Below, piece after piece: positions 40,547 to 48,639 of a stretch of DNA of 64,000 nucleotides. Numbering within the stretch: the stretch's first letter is position 1; each line of letters starts with the position of its first letter. The DNA is from Rhizobium phaseoli (lineage in GTDB: Bacteria > Pseudomonadota > Alphaproteobacteria > Rhizobiales > Rhizobiaceae). Location of the stretch: NCBI RefSeq assembly GCF_010668805.1, contig NZ_WUFT01000009.1, positions 235,797-299,796 on the forward strand, read 5' to 3'. The notes beneath the pieces were generated by a model, which did no database searches, had not been told where the DNA came from, and saw nothing but the letters and a program-made list of their open reading frames with translations. The translations under genes and the position numbers were made by a program.

Positions 40547-40705
40547 TTAAACGTCCAGTTTGTCCATGTCGCCTGGCTTGCCCCCCTTGATCATGGCAGC
40601 AATTTCTGTAGTCGAAGGGGTCGATCCGACGCGCGGCGTCTTGGCAAAGACGCTCAACTCGCTGCCGATTGGATCAATTGGCTTGCGGGTAGTTATCGTT
40701 TCCAT
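40547..40705 (-). CDS. 52-residue putative precursor peptide
   Basis: The ATG at 40705 follows AAAGGAGAG and opens a 52-residue peptide. It starts METITTRKPIDPIGSELSVF and ends MIKGGKPGDMDKLDV. It has no signal peptide or membrane segment. Two readings of a core are possible. One is a Gly27 start with Glu34 at ring position 8 (GSTPSTTE), as in lasso cores, although the usual Thr at -2 is missing. The other is a double-glycine cleavage at Gly41-Gly42, leaving a 10-residue acidic tail. It is paired with the cyclase-like gene 73 bp downstream. The peptide gene is well supported; the modification is inference. Confidence 0.55.
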   Translation of the reverse strand: METITTRKPIDPIGSELSVFAKTPRVGSTPSTTEIAAMIKGGKPGDMDKLDV

Positions 40706-41053
40706 GTTATGACTCTCCTTTGGTTTTCCTCGCCGTCCCCCTAAGGGGCCAATGACGCGATTGACTGAGGTACACTGTCGCATGCCGTTCTAGGGCGGCA
40801 TGGACTGCGAAATTATTTGGCTGCAATCGATCCGGGCGGCTACGCGGTTGGCTCTCTGACCTAAGCATTGAGCGTACGACAATCGCCCGGTAAAGAAGCG
40901 GGTCTGATTGCGATGTGGCGCCGCTTGTACAACAGAAATCGAGGCGGGGACTCGTGCTCGCTTATGAGCCGGACTGGCGGCGAATTGGTGACCAAAACTT
41001 CCTGAGCCGTAAGGTTCAAACATCGAGCGGAATTCCCTATGCTAGCTAATTGC
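40706..41053. promoter_or_regulatory. Upstream region of the peptide gene, with a 7-bp dyad
   Basis: These 348 bp separate the LuxI-type gene from the peptide gene on the same strand. A perfect inverted repeat, CATGCCG-N8-CGGCATG (40781-40802), lies 76 bp before the peptide ATG and could be an operator. A smaller CCCC-TAA-GGGG stem is at 40737-40747. I see no lux-box-like, NifA or nod-box sequence, so how it is controlled is unclear. Confidence 0.45.
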
Positions 41054-41608
41054 CTAAAACGTCTGCGGAGAGGACGATGGGATGACTTCGAGCGGCACGA
41101 CTAATTCTTTTTCGAAAATGCTAGGCTCTGAGAGGATGTGTGTTCGCCACCCATTGGTGCGCAACGAGTTTATCAGCTTTGGGTGCGTTTCGCCGATGAG
41201 CGAGGTGATGCCGGCAGCACGGCAAAACTCCATCAACCCGATCATCAGAACACGCGATATTGGAATCCCGTCAATCTTTTCGTCACCGCTTGCAATCGCC
41301 CACCGCGTCCATTCGAAAACGTCGTGCGACCTTGGCCACTTTTGACCTCGCATGATTTGCGGGTAGACGGTTGATAGAAGATGTGGCTGCACAGTAGGAA
41401 GGAGCCGAGAATACCCGATCACCGCATCGTTCTTGAGAACGCTAAAATGAATAGCGCAATCGTGATCAAACTGATCTATTTCCCGTCTGTCACTCTTGCG
41501 TAACGCCTCCCACCCACGTCGTTCCACAAATTGCTGGTGTCGAAATCGCCAGATTTTCTCCATGATTACGGCGTTAGCCCGAGAGTGCCCAATGCAAATC
41601 TTGATCAT
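41054..41608 (-). CDS. rhiI: LuxI-family N-acyl-homoserine lactone synthase (RhiI-like)
   Basis: The 184-residue protein has the invariant LuxI pattern: R-x3-F-x4-W in FRHQQFVERRGW, D-x2-D in IDQFDHD, the Arg in GYSRLLP, and E-x2-R in FEWTRWA. It makes an acyl-homoserine lactone from SAM and an acyl carrier. A perfect 7-bp-arm dyad lies 48 bp upstream. The position beside rhiABC and rhiR suggests RhiI, whose signals in R. leguminosarum are short-chain AHLs. The exact orthology should be checked. Confidence 0.85.
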   Translation of the reverse strand: MIKICIGHSRANAVIMEKIWRFRHQQFVERRGWEALRKSDRREIDQFDHDCAIHFSVLKNDAVIGYSRLLPTVQPHLLSTVYPQIMRGQKWPRSHDVFEWTRWAIASGDEKIDGIPISRVLMIGLMEFCRAAGITSLIGETHPKLINSLRTNGWRTHILSEPSIFEKELVVPLEVIPSSSPQTF

Positions 41609-41656
41609 CGCTCGCTGACCCCCGGATCACTATGCACGATCTTACTGTCCCTCAAA

Positions 41657-41674
41657 ATGAGTAGAAATACTCAT
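41657..41674. promoter_or_regulatory. lux-box-like dyad before the AHL synthase gene
   Basis: ATGAGTAGAAATACTCAT has perfect 7-bp arms (ATGAGTA/TACTCAT) around GAAA, the 18-bp size of TraR/LuxR-type operators. It lies 48 bp upstream of the synthase start. The right half of the dyad before rhiA repeats the left half ATGAGTAGA. This predicts positive autoregulation by RhiR. Confidence 0.7.
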
Positions 41675-42016
41675 CTCTGCGCCAGGTCGCGGATGATCAG
41701 GTCGTTCGTCGCGCTACCATAGTTTGAAATCAGACAATCCCGCGCGGCATGGGAAATGGCGGTAACGGAAAGATCGCCAAAACGGGCTTAAGAATGCCAT
41801 CATCTCGTACCGCTAGAGTAAATTTGCAGAGCATACGGTGTGCGTCAAAGACGCCAGGGGCTCGATCAAGCCGCCTCTCAGGCCACTTTTCGTTGATGGG
41901 ATCACGTTAGAAAGCCATCTCGGCCGGTGCTTATCTGCTACCGACCAAATAGACTTCGGCCGCTCTTACCGTCCCGGGTTTCGGGGGCATGCCTATGGGT
42001 TAATCGTGGTCTGTCA

Positions 42017-42034
42017 GGGAGTAAATCTACTCAT
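42017..42034. promoter_or_regulatory. lux-box-like dyad upstream of rhiA
   Basis: GGGAGTAAATCTACTCAT has the arms GAGTA/TACTC and shares TACTCAT with the dyad before the synthase gene. It lies about 140 bp before the rhiA ATG. A LuxR-type activator such as RhiR is the likely ligand. Confidence 0.65.
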
Positions 42035-42174
42035 TTACGTCACCCGGAAATGATTATAGCTGAATTGGTGTCTCCAATAACACTCGCCTCAGTTGGAGCT
42101 GGGCCAAGAAGCGGTCCAAGCGATTGGATCAGTCCTGGCGTGAAGACAGAAAATCAATGGAAAGGGAGAGTTAA

Positions 42175-42870
42175 ATGTCCTTGCATGTCAGCTACGTAGA
42201 CAAGGAAATGACGGATCATGCCCGTGCATCACAGCCGGGAAGCGCAGCGCTTGCCCAAGGAACGCAATATTCGTTATTGCTGAAGAATCAATCGGCGCAA
42301 CCTTGGACCTTCTATGTCTATCAAAAGATGCCTCAACCTGTTGCCAATGTCTTCTCCTTGGCGTGGTTCTGCTCTCCGTATCAAATTCGGGTTGGCAATC
42401 AAATCAAGTTCACTTGGGAGCTCGCCTATAATTTCGTCTGGAGCGACACGGGACAACTGATTCCTGGCGTGGACTTTTTTGCCTCCGGGGTGGAGGACTG
42501 CAGCCCCAGCGGGAGAAACACCACTACTTTTTCATTAAGCGATGGACCTGGCCTGACCGCGCCGATCAAGGGGGATCCTGCAGGATCACTGGTCATCAAC
42601 GATGCTGGCAATGTGCCAAACAACCGGTTCTCCGTGGGCATCGGCATGTCCGGAACAGGGACTTATGTTGCACAAGCGGGCACCAATCTGCTCCACACGT
42701 TCACGCCAACTCCGAGCTATTGGATTGCGGCGGGAACGAATGTCACTATCGGGTCGGTGCTCAGCATCGACACGATCACCCAGACCAGGGAAGCCAAGTT
42801 TCCCTCTGCCGTCTTCAATCTCGTAGGCGTGCTCCAAGAGGACAACACCTGGGACGTCAACCCGGCTTGA
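42175..42870 (+). CDS. rhiA: RhiA, rhizosphere-expressed protein
   Basis: The 231-residue protein begins MSLHVSYVDKEMTDHARAS and contains LLKNQSAQPWTFYVYQKMPQ and SLAWFCSPYQIRVGNQI, which I recognise as RhiA of Rhizobium leguminosarum. RhiA is an abundant protein made in the rhizosphere under RhiR and AHL control. Its biochemical role is unknown. A GGGAG ribosome site precedes the ATG. It has no signal peptide. It is the first gene of rhiABC. Confidence 0.85.
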   Translation: MSLHVSYVDKEMTDHARASQPGSAALAQGTQYSLLLKNQSAQPWTFYVYQKMPQPVANVFSLAWFCSPYQIRVGNQIKFTWELAYNFVWSDTGQLIPGVDFFASGVEDCSPSGRNTTTFSLSDGPGLTAPIKGDPAGSLVINDAGNVPNNRFSVGIGMSGTGTYVAQAGTNLLHTFTPTPSYWIAAGTNVTIGSVLSIDTITQTREAKFPSAVFNLVGVLQEDNTWDVNPA

Positions 42871-42893
42871 TGGCAGGGTGAATTGGCTTCAGC

Positions 42894-42955
42894 TCCGCCC
42901 GTCAGGGCGGAACTAATACATGGGAGTGCCTGTTGTTGCTGATAATTGGCACTCC
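42894..42955 (+). terminator. Two hairpins between rhiA and rhiB
   Basis: The first stem, TCCGCCC-GTCA-GGGCGGA (42894-42911), is perfect. The second, GGAGTGCC and GGCACTCC (42923-42955), is also perfect and is followed by TTTCC. They lie in the 121-bp gap and could stabilise or terminate the rhiA message, so that RhiA is made in excess of RhiB and RhiC. Confidence 0.6.
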
Positions 42956-42991
42956 TTTCCTCACACATCAATATTGCCCGAGGAACCAACG

Positions 42992-43579
42992 ATGTTTGCA
43001 GGGCCTCCAATCGGTGCGATTTGTCCCTTTGCGGGGCAAGTTGCCCCTATCTCGAGCTCGGTCAATACGATCTGGAGCAACACACCCTGCGCAAGCTCTG
43101 GCGTGGCTGCGGGTACAAATGCGGAAGCTCCTATCAGCTACGTCGAAGCCCAAGGATGGATACTTTGCGATGGGCGCTATCTCAAGGCAGCCGCCTATCC
43201 AGAACTCTACGCCGTTCTCGGTGGACTCTATGGAGAGCGGAATTCTACGGCCGATCTGGAATTTCGGATTCCAGACTACCGTGGACTGTTCCTGCGCGGT
43301 TTCGATGCCGGTGCCGGTATGGACCCCGACGCGAAACGACGGCTGGATCCAACTGGCAACAATGTTGCAAATGTTGTTGGATCACTCCAATGCGATGCTC
43401 TGCAAATTCATTCGCATCCCTATGAGATAACGACGCCGTCGGGAATTTCGCAACAGGGCAGTGCCGCGGGAACTTCCATTTCAAGCAAATCGACAGGCTC
43501 GCCGGAAAGTCCGGCACGCACCGCTCTTGAGACGCGTCCCAAGAACGTGGCCGTGAACTACCTGATCAAGTTTCGGTAA
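42992..43579 (+). CDS. rhiB: RhiB, tail-collar-domain protein
   Basis: The 195-residue product (ATG at 42992, AGGA upstream) has the phage tail collar pattern EAQGWILCDGRYLKAAAYPE, LYAVLGGLYG, FRIPDYRGLFLRGFD. It ends HSHPYEI then VAVNYLIKF. Collar domains form trimeric tips in phage tails and related contractile particles; here the domain is used outside a phage. Its position identifies it as RhiB, whose role is unknown. No signal peptide is present. Confidence 0.8.
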   Translation: MFAGPPIGAICPFAGQVAPISSSVNTIWSNTPCASSGVAAGTNAEAPISYVEAQGWILCDGRYLKAAAYPELYAVLGGLYGERNSTADLEFRIPDYRGLFLRGFDAGAGMDPDAKRRLDPTGNNVANVVGSLQCDALQIHSHPYEITTPSGISQQGSAAGTSISSKSTGSPESPARTALETRPKNVAVNYLIKFR

Positions 43580-43668
43580 CTTGAAAGGGGCGCAGGTCCT
43601 TTCATTCGATTCAGAGACATCGGTCCGGAAGCGACATCTTGCCGGCCGGCAAAAGAGGAGAAGTTTTA

Positions 43669-44118
43669 ATGAATGCTACTTTGAGAGCTTTCGGATGCCT
43701 AGCTGCTTTCGCTCTGACGGTCACCTTCGCGCAGGCGGCCGCGGCTGAGGAGCATCAAAAAGGCAAGGTCGCAGCGAAGCCCGTAGAAACTGGCGTCGTG
43801 ATCCGCGGCGTCACGCTTGCCGGTCCGGTTGGAAATCCGGGAACGTCAACCGGGAAAACATGCGACTTCAGCGGTGAGCCCGTGGATCCATCGGGGCGTT
43901 TGGAGGGGGCAAGCGTCAACTGCAGGCCAAATGGCAACCAGGCGAATACAACGCCAGGGCTACCCGCACGCTTTAACGCGTATTGCATGATAAATGCGCC
44001 GGTTAAAAGTGCGCGGCTGATCCAAGCTGCCCGACCAGAAAATGCCAACCACTGCGATCTGTCGGGGATCACCCCAAAAGACGCGACTGGTCAATTCGGG
44101 GGGGCCGTCTGGCGGTAG
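43669..44118 (+). CDS. rhiC: RhiC, small exported protein
   Basis: The ATG at 43669 follows AGAGGAGA and gives 149 residues. A signal peptide (LRAFGCLAAFALTVTFAQAAAA) is followed by a mature domain with several Cys residues (TCDFSGEP, NCRPNGNQ, YCMINAP, HCDLSG). These may form disulfides in the periplasm. It is the third gene of the rhi operon, and its function is unknown. Confidence 0.8.
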   Translation: MNATLRAFGCLAAFALTVTFAQAAAAEEHQKGKVAAKPVETGVVIRGVTLAGPVGNPGTSTGKTCDFSGEPVDPSGRLEGASVNCRPNGNQANTTPGLPARFNAYCMINAPVKSARLIQAARPENANHCDLSGITPKDATGQFGGAVWR

Positions 44119-44336
44119 GCGGTCATTGGACGACTTCTGGGGAAACAAATTCAAAGCACGTCCTCGCAGCCCCCCAATCGATGCTGCCTGCTCGACCTAC
44201 CGAAAACTGTGTTGCGCCTGTCTATCAATTCAGACGCAGATTTAGCTCTGCATTTCAACGGGGCTACTATCTGATCATGATGGCTGTCGTGATCCAACAG
44301 GCCCGATCTTTGAAGTGGCCGAAAACTCCATATGCT

Positions 44337-45080
44337 TCAGCGAATGATTCTGAGACGAAAGCTTTCGGCAATCATCTGAGGTGTATTAACCACATTGAGC
44401 TTTCGCTGGATGTTCAAAATGACATTTTGAATGGTTCGATGGGATCGTCCGAGAATCGTTGCGATCTCTATTGCTGTTTTGCCTGCGGCACACCAATGGA
44501 TGATTTCGCGCTCTCGCGTTGTGATCATGGGTAAGGCCTGAATTTTTCGACTGGCATCATTCGCAATTTGGGCGCGGAGCAAGCTGTGCGCGTAAGCCGC
44601 CATCAGATAGAGCGCGCTTCGGTCGCAGGTTGAGAGCTCTACCTTTTCCGCTCCAAAACTGACAATCGATTGAAACCCAGCGGCAGTGTGTAAAGGAACG
44701 CTGAAGCCGTCAATCAACTTGAATTCGCGTGCCTCATCCATGACACGACGGCTCTGCCGATCGAGTTTTTGATCTCGCAGAGCTTCCGACCAAACAAATG
44801 CGTGATCGCATGTCTTGCTAAGATGCACTATGGGGTCGGCGTGGACATAATTGTTTTCACGATAACGATCAAACCACCCGACTGACCAATTGCCCAAAAC
44901 GAAATAGGAATCAATTCGCTCAATAGGCGAGGGGATGCCGGATATCGCGAAATAACTAAACCCGAAATACTGCGAAATTTTTCCAAATAAGAGTAACACA
45001 TCGTCTTTGCTCTTTGCGCTGGCTGACTCTGACAGGAAATCGAACACCAGATTCGAGACCGCTGAGGATTCTTCCTTCAC
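44337..45080 (-). CDS. rhiR: RhiR, LuxR-family regulator
   Basis: The 247-residue protein starts at a GTG with a strong GGGAGG. The N-terminal autoinducer-binding domain contains conserved aromatic residues in [20 protein letters not shown]. The C-terminal GerE/LuxR HTH is [35 protein letters not shown]. It is convergent with rhiC. In R. leguminosarum, RhiR activates rhiABC with AHLs. The two dyads at 41657 and 42017 are its likely targets. Confidence 0.9.
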   Translation of the reverse strand: MKEESSAVSNLVFDFLSESASAKSKDDVLLLFGKISQYFGFSYFAISGIPSPIERIDSYFVLGNWSVGWFDRYRENNYVHADPIVHLSKTCDHAFVWSEALRDQKLDRQSRRVMDEAREFKLIDGFSVPLHTAAGFQSIVSFGAEKVELSTCDRSALYLMAAYAHSLLRAQIANDASRKIQALPMITTREREIIHWCAAGKTAIEIATILGRSHRTIQNVILNIQRKLNVVNTPQMIAESFRLRIIR

Positions 45081-45417
45081 GACAACCTCCCGGTTCGGTG
45101 CAAGATTAACTTCCTCACATCTAAGCAGTGAGTGTCCAGTTCCGTGGGCAGCTAAACTCTGAAAACCATATTATATACCCTTGATGCATACAACCAAAAA
45201 GCGCATCTTCAGGCGGGATCGTCCTCGGCAAACCGTTTGGCGCCGCTCGTCTGAAAAACAATTCGAGCCGTCAATTTTAACCGAGTGCGTCAGGCCGATC
45301 GCCATAGCTTCGCATTCACTCGGAACCGTACGGCAGACGACTGAGAACTTCAAAGCAGGGCCTGTCGCAAATTTTGGCGCTCAACGGTATGTTGACATGG
45401 GAAGATGATTGCCGTTC
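45081..45417. other. Upstream region of rhiR
   Basis: These 337 bp must hold the rhiR promoter. I found no copy of the ATGAGTA/TACTCAT dyad here, so autoregulation of rhiR by the same box is not supported. No other gene is seen. Confidence 0.4.
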
Positions 45418-45590
45418 CGAAAGTTGTGGAGCGAGCCGATGATTCTGAATGCTATTGCCGAAAAGCTGAAGCGGCAATCGATGGATGGTTTCAAGCGCCG
45501 GAATTGTTCGAGGCATGGCTGATCGTGCGGGCGGTTGCCTTGTATTTGGGTTTTGCTCAAGGCTTCAGGCGAATTCGTCAGAAGCGAAAG
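45418..45590 (+). pseudogene. Possible IS6-type transposase N-terminal fragment
   Basis: One frame reads MILNAIAEKLKRQSMDGFKR and the next, after a one-base shift, LFEAWLIVRAVALYL. This recalls the FKGRHFEA...AVxWYLRY start of IS6-like transposases. The match is short and frameshifted. Confidence 0.35.
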
Positions 45591-46228
45591 TTTAGGCCCG
45601 CCTCAATTACATTATCGTTGAGGTCGGACCTTGAGCTGATGCCTCCACTCGTGGTCGGGACGGCGTTGTTAATGACGTAGTTGTACTCGATCTTTGCCGA
45701 CACGCCGCCCGAAAACGCGTGCTCGACGCCGCCACCAAAGAGGTAGCCCTGTTTCCAGCTATCCGGCCCGGATTTCCATTTGTCCGATCCGGATACGAGG
45801 CGGTGGCCCTCGAACTCGGTCGTTGTGACGCCCGCGGTGCCGTAGACGAAAGTGCGATCAAAGCCCAAGCCAGCCTTCGCTTTCGCGGCACCTCGGAAGC
45901 GGCTTTCCACGTTGCCGCCGGGCACACGTACTTCGTTGTTCAAGTAAGAGCCTTCCAGTTCTGCGCCGAAAACGCCCGATCCAGCCTGGAAATTGTAACC
46001 TACCTGAGCGCCCACCGCTGGGGCGCGACCATTGTTGAACGGGTTGAATTTGGAGGCCGCGACACCTCCATGAAGACCGGCGTAAGCCCCGGCCCACGAG
46101 AAGGTTCCCGGTGCGTCATAAGAGGGGGCGCTCGGAACGCTGTGGTCAGCTAGATCGGCCGCCGACGCGCCGCATGCCATTAGCATCGAGACGCCCACGG
46201 AGAAGATTTTTCTTTTAATTAGCGACAT
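45578..46228 (-). CDS. Omp25/RopB-like outer membrane beta-barrel protein
   Basis: The ATG at 46228 gives 216 residues with a signal peptide (KRKIFSVGVSMLMACGASA). An eight-stranded-barrel pattern follows: SWAGAYAGLHGGVAAS, VGAQVGYNFQAGSGVFGAEL, GYLFGGGVEHAF and a C-terminal aromatic Phe (EAGLNFRF). Such porins (Omp25, Omp31, RopB) are common in rhizobia and Brucella and stabilise the outer membrane. The frame upstream of 46228 is not used. Confidence 0.88.
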   Translation of the reverse strand: MSLIKRKIFSVGVSMLMACGASAADLADHSVPSAPSYDAPGTFSWAGAYAGLHGGVAASKFNPFNNGRAPAVGAQVGYNFQAGSGVFGAELEGSYLNNEVRVPGGNVESRFRGAAKAKAGLGFDRTFVYGTAGVTTTEFEGHRLVSGSDKWKSGPDSWKQGYLFGGGVEHAFSGGVSAKIEYNYVINNAVPTTSGGISSRSDLNDNVIEAGLNFRF

Positions 46229-46299
46229 ATGTAACTCGATAACGAACGAAACTAACATCCGGTGCTGGGCTGGACGCGCAAGGGTCTGCAAACCACGCC

Positions 46300-46376
46300 T
46301 TACTCGCGGAGAGGGCATCATGAGCTTCCATGAGAAAAGCCAAATCGCTCGACTGGATCAAGTTTCGCCTCGCGTC
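46300..46376 (-). pseudogene. PEP-mutase/isocitrate-lyase superfamily fragment
   Basis: About 25 codons read DARRNLIQSSDLAFLMEAHD then ALSA, matching the opening block of PEP mutase-type enzymes (normally LxxLLxxxxLxFLMEAHxGLSA). The catalytic core that should follow is absent. The surrounding frame has no other enzyme features. Confidence 0.4.
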
Positions 46377-46763
46377 CGTTGGGTCTTGAGTCGACCCGAC
46401 GCTCTTCGGGACATAGGAGGCGTTGTCCCTGCTGTGCTGGAGCCTTCCTCCTGGACCATAGCCCCCGACGTTCCTCCCTGCGACAGCCCTTGTTGAATAT
46501 TTCAGCATTGTCATACCTGCTTTCATAAGCAGACTCTCTACAATTACCTGATTTAAGACAAGAGATGCAGAGGATATATTTAGTCGTATATTCGTTTATG
46601 TTATATCAAAAATCGGTAATGGATTGATACTTCGCCATTTAAAGCAAACTTATACGTCATATATTTTCAAATATATTATAGTTTATTTTCCAGCTGGTGG
46701 CACAAGCATTTGCCGCGCCAACAAATTTAGGCTCGCACAACGAAAGCGCGACTGTAGCTGAGC
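46377..46763. other. AT-rich spacer
   Basis: The stretch 46540-46700 is strikingly AT-rich compared with the rest of the window (for example ATATATTTTCAAATATATT). No gene or clear promoter is seen. It may mark a junction of transferred segments. Confidence 0.4.
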
Positions 46764-47030
46764 TTATGCCACGACAGAATTCACGACGCTCGTCCGGGCG
46801 GCCAGATCCGCAGAGCGTCCCTGCCACTCCTGGTCCAGGAGCCTGTAATCCGCAGTGATATGATCGTCGGTCAGCCAATGGGTGGGGCCGAGCGGCTGCC
46901 GACTCTGCGGTGCGATGCCCGATCCCGAGGCCGGTTCAGCCGTCTGGGCAACTCGCGAGTAATGGGTAAGCCGCCCGTCCGACTCCCACCCCGCCGTGTT
47001 GGGCTCACCGTTGGTGGAGAAGCGTGTCAT
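46764..47030 (-). pseudogene. Remnant resembling a NopD/Ulp1-type secreted effector
   Basis: The frame reads PTHWLTDDHITADYRLLDQE then WQGRSADLAARTSVV, close to the THWLxDxHIxxDYxLLxxELQ...PDLAART block that opens the Ulp1/C48 protease domain of rhizobial type III effectors such as NopD. The catalytic His/Asp/Cys part is missing, and no tts-box was recognised. It is a broken gene or a fragment. Confidence 0.45.
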
Positions 47031-47515
47031 AGGGAAGCGTCGGGTCGGCTTGAGGATATTCAGAACATTGACGGCGTCGTCGAGACCAGTATCTCGGCGC
47101 TGTTCCTGCTGGTGATCAGCATCGCAATTTGTTCTTCCTGAGCCGTTGCGGAAGCCCAGATCGTTACCGCCGAAGCGAAGATACTCAACGCGCTCGACCC
47201 TTGCAGAGCACGGGCTTGATCGCCACTGGCGCAACGCCCGCACCCATACTCTGCACGACCCGTCCGCTGGAAGTACGCCATTTTGGGTAAGTATTTCCTG
47301 AACGGCGAGAAGCCACCGCTCCACGCCTGGAGCTGAGGTTTTCGATCTGCAAAGCACCCTGAGATCAGGTGCTCTGCAGATTTGTCTTCAGCGTATACGA
47401 GGGAAGAAGTTGTGGCCTTCGTCAACGGCCGCCGATCGTCATAGCCCCCAGTCTTTTTCATATCTGCCGGCCAACTACGAAGGGCGTGCCGTGCGGCCGA
47501 GATAAACATTTTCGC
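47031..47515. other. Stretch before nodO without supported genes
   Basis: A minus-strand frame runs from 47524 to 47060 but has no start signal and no family I know. The stretch may hold more of the decayed effector locus. The nod box of nodO begins at its right end. Confidence 0.35.
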
Positions 47516-47562
47516 ATCCGTCATTCAAATAGGTCATATCAAAACAATGGATTTCACTAATT
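47516..47562 (+). promoter_or_regulatory. nod box of nodO
   Basis: The sequence has the blocks ATCCGTCATT, TCATATCAAAACAATGGATT and CACTAATT. This fits the 47-bp nod box, with its conserved YATCNAAACAATCRATTTTACCAATC half. NodD with flavonoids should activate nodO from here. It ends about 60 bp before the nodO ATG. Confidence 0.9.
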
Positions 47563-47622
47563 CGCTCTTGGAAAAGATAAGGGGCACAGGCGGCGCCCGT
47601 TGCCTAATAAGGAGTATATGCG

Positions 47623-48477
47623 ATGAATATCAAAGGCAGTGATAACGGCAGTTTTATCAAAGGATCCCCTGAAAACGACATAATCGATGGCGGCAAGAAG
47701 AACGACTGGATTGATGCCGGCAACGGCGATGATCGGATCAAAGCTGGTGACGGCCAAGACAGCATCACGGCCGGTCCGGGCCATGACATTGTCTGGGCCG
47801 GGAAAGGCTCAGACGTAATCCATGCCGACGGTGGTGACGATCTCTTGTACAGCGACGCCTCCTACCCCTTATACGTCACCGACCCTCACCGCGTAATACC
47901 GCATAGCGGCGAGGGCGATGACGTGCTCTACGCCGGCCCTGGCAGCGATATACTTGTGGCTGGTGACGGCGCAGATGTTCTGACTGGCGGCGACGACGGC
48001 GACGCCTTCGTGTTTCGGTTCCACGACCCTATGGTTGGAACAACGCACTGCTATACGAGTGTGATGGATTTCGACACGAAGCAGGACCGCTTTGTCCTGG
48101 ACGCCGCAGATTTCGGTGGTGACCGGAATCTGTTTGATGCAAATTTCATCAATCATTCCAAGGGCTTTCCGGGCGAATTTGTGGACACCTTCTACAACGG
48201 CGCGGCCGAAGGCGCGCACGGCGAGCACGTCGTGGTAATCACTGATCGAGGCTTTGCGTCTGCCGCTGCCGCCGCGACTGCTATTGATCACGAAGCCCGC
48301 GGTGACATCATTGTCTTCCATGATCAAAAAACTCTCGGTCAAGATGGCGAAACTCACGGTGCGACACTAGCCTATGTCGATTCTGCGAACCACGCGCATG
48401 CCTTCGCTCATGTCGACAATCTGCACGACATGTCGGATCTTACCTCGCTTACGGCGGAAAATTTCGGCTTCATTTAA
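47623..48477 (+). CDS. nodO: NodO, secreted calcium-binding nodulation protein
   Basis: The 284-residue protein has the N-terminal RTX nonapeptide repeats GGxGxDxUx (GNGDDRIKAGDGQDSITAG, GKGSDVIHADGGDDLL, GEGDDVLYAGPGSDILV). A C-terminal region follows that carries the type I secretion signal. Its size and sequence match NodO of R. leguminosarum sv. viciae. NodO is exported by PrsDE, binds Ca2+ and forms cation channels in plant membranes, which can compensate for lost NodE. The nod box upstream and AGGAG before the ATG support expression. Confidence 0.96.
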   Translation: MNIKGSDNGSFIKGSPENDIIDGGKKNDWIDAGNGDDRIKAGDGQDSITAGPGHDIVWAGKGSDVIHADGGDDLLYSDASYPLYVTDPHRVIPHSGEGDDVLYAGPGSDILVAGDGADVLTGGDDGDAFVFRFHDPMVGTTHCYTSVMDFDTKQDRFVLDAADFGGDRNLFDANFINHSKGFPGEFVDTFYNGAAEGAHGEHVVVITDRGFASAAAAATAIDHEARGDIIVFHDQKTLGQDGETHGATLAYVDSANHAHAFAHVDNLHDMSDLTSLTAENFGFI

Positions 48478-48490
48478 TTCGATGATCCGA

Positions 48491-48526
48491 GGAGCGTTCC
48501 ACCCTTGGGGCGCTTCTCTTTTCCAA
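48491..48526 (+). terminator. Possible terminator after nodO
   Basis: GGAGCG pairs imperfectly with CGCTTC, with CCC/GGG inside, and TCTTTT follows. It lies 14 bp after the nodO stop. The stem is weak. Confidence 0.35.
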
Positions 48527-48639
48527 CATGGCGCAGGGAACTGAAAATAGAAACGACGTGATTTTATTGATCGACTGCACCAGTAAAGGTACGCCATTGA
48601 AACAAGTTCTCGTCGCCGATGACGACGCCGCCATGCGCC

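Noticed and set aside
40547..40705. Firm assignment of the peptide as a lasso precursor
   Set aside because: No Thr at -2, no leader YxxP motif and no B-type protease gene nearby; only a candidate status is justified.
40790..41023. 77-codon minus-strand frame upstream of the peptide gene
   Set aside because: No ribosome site; composition not protein-like; it covers the likely control region.
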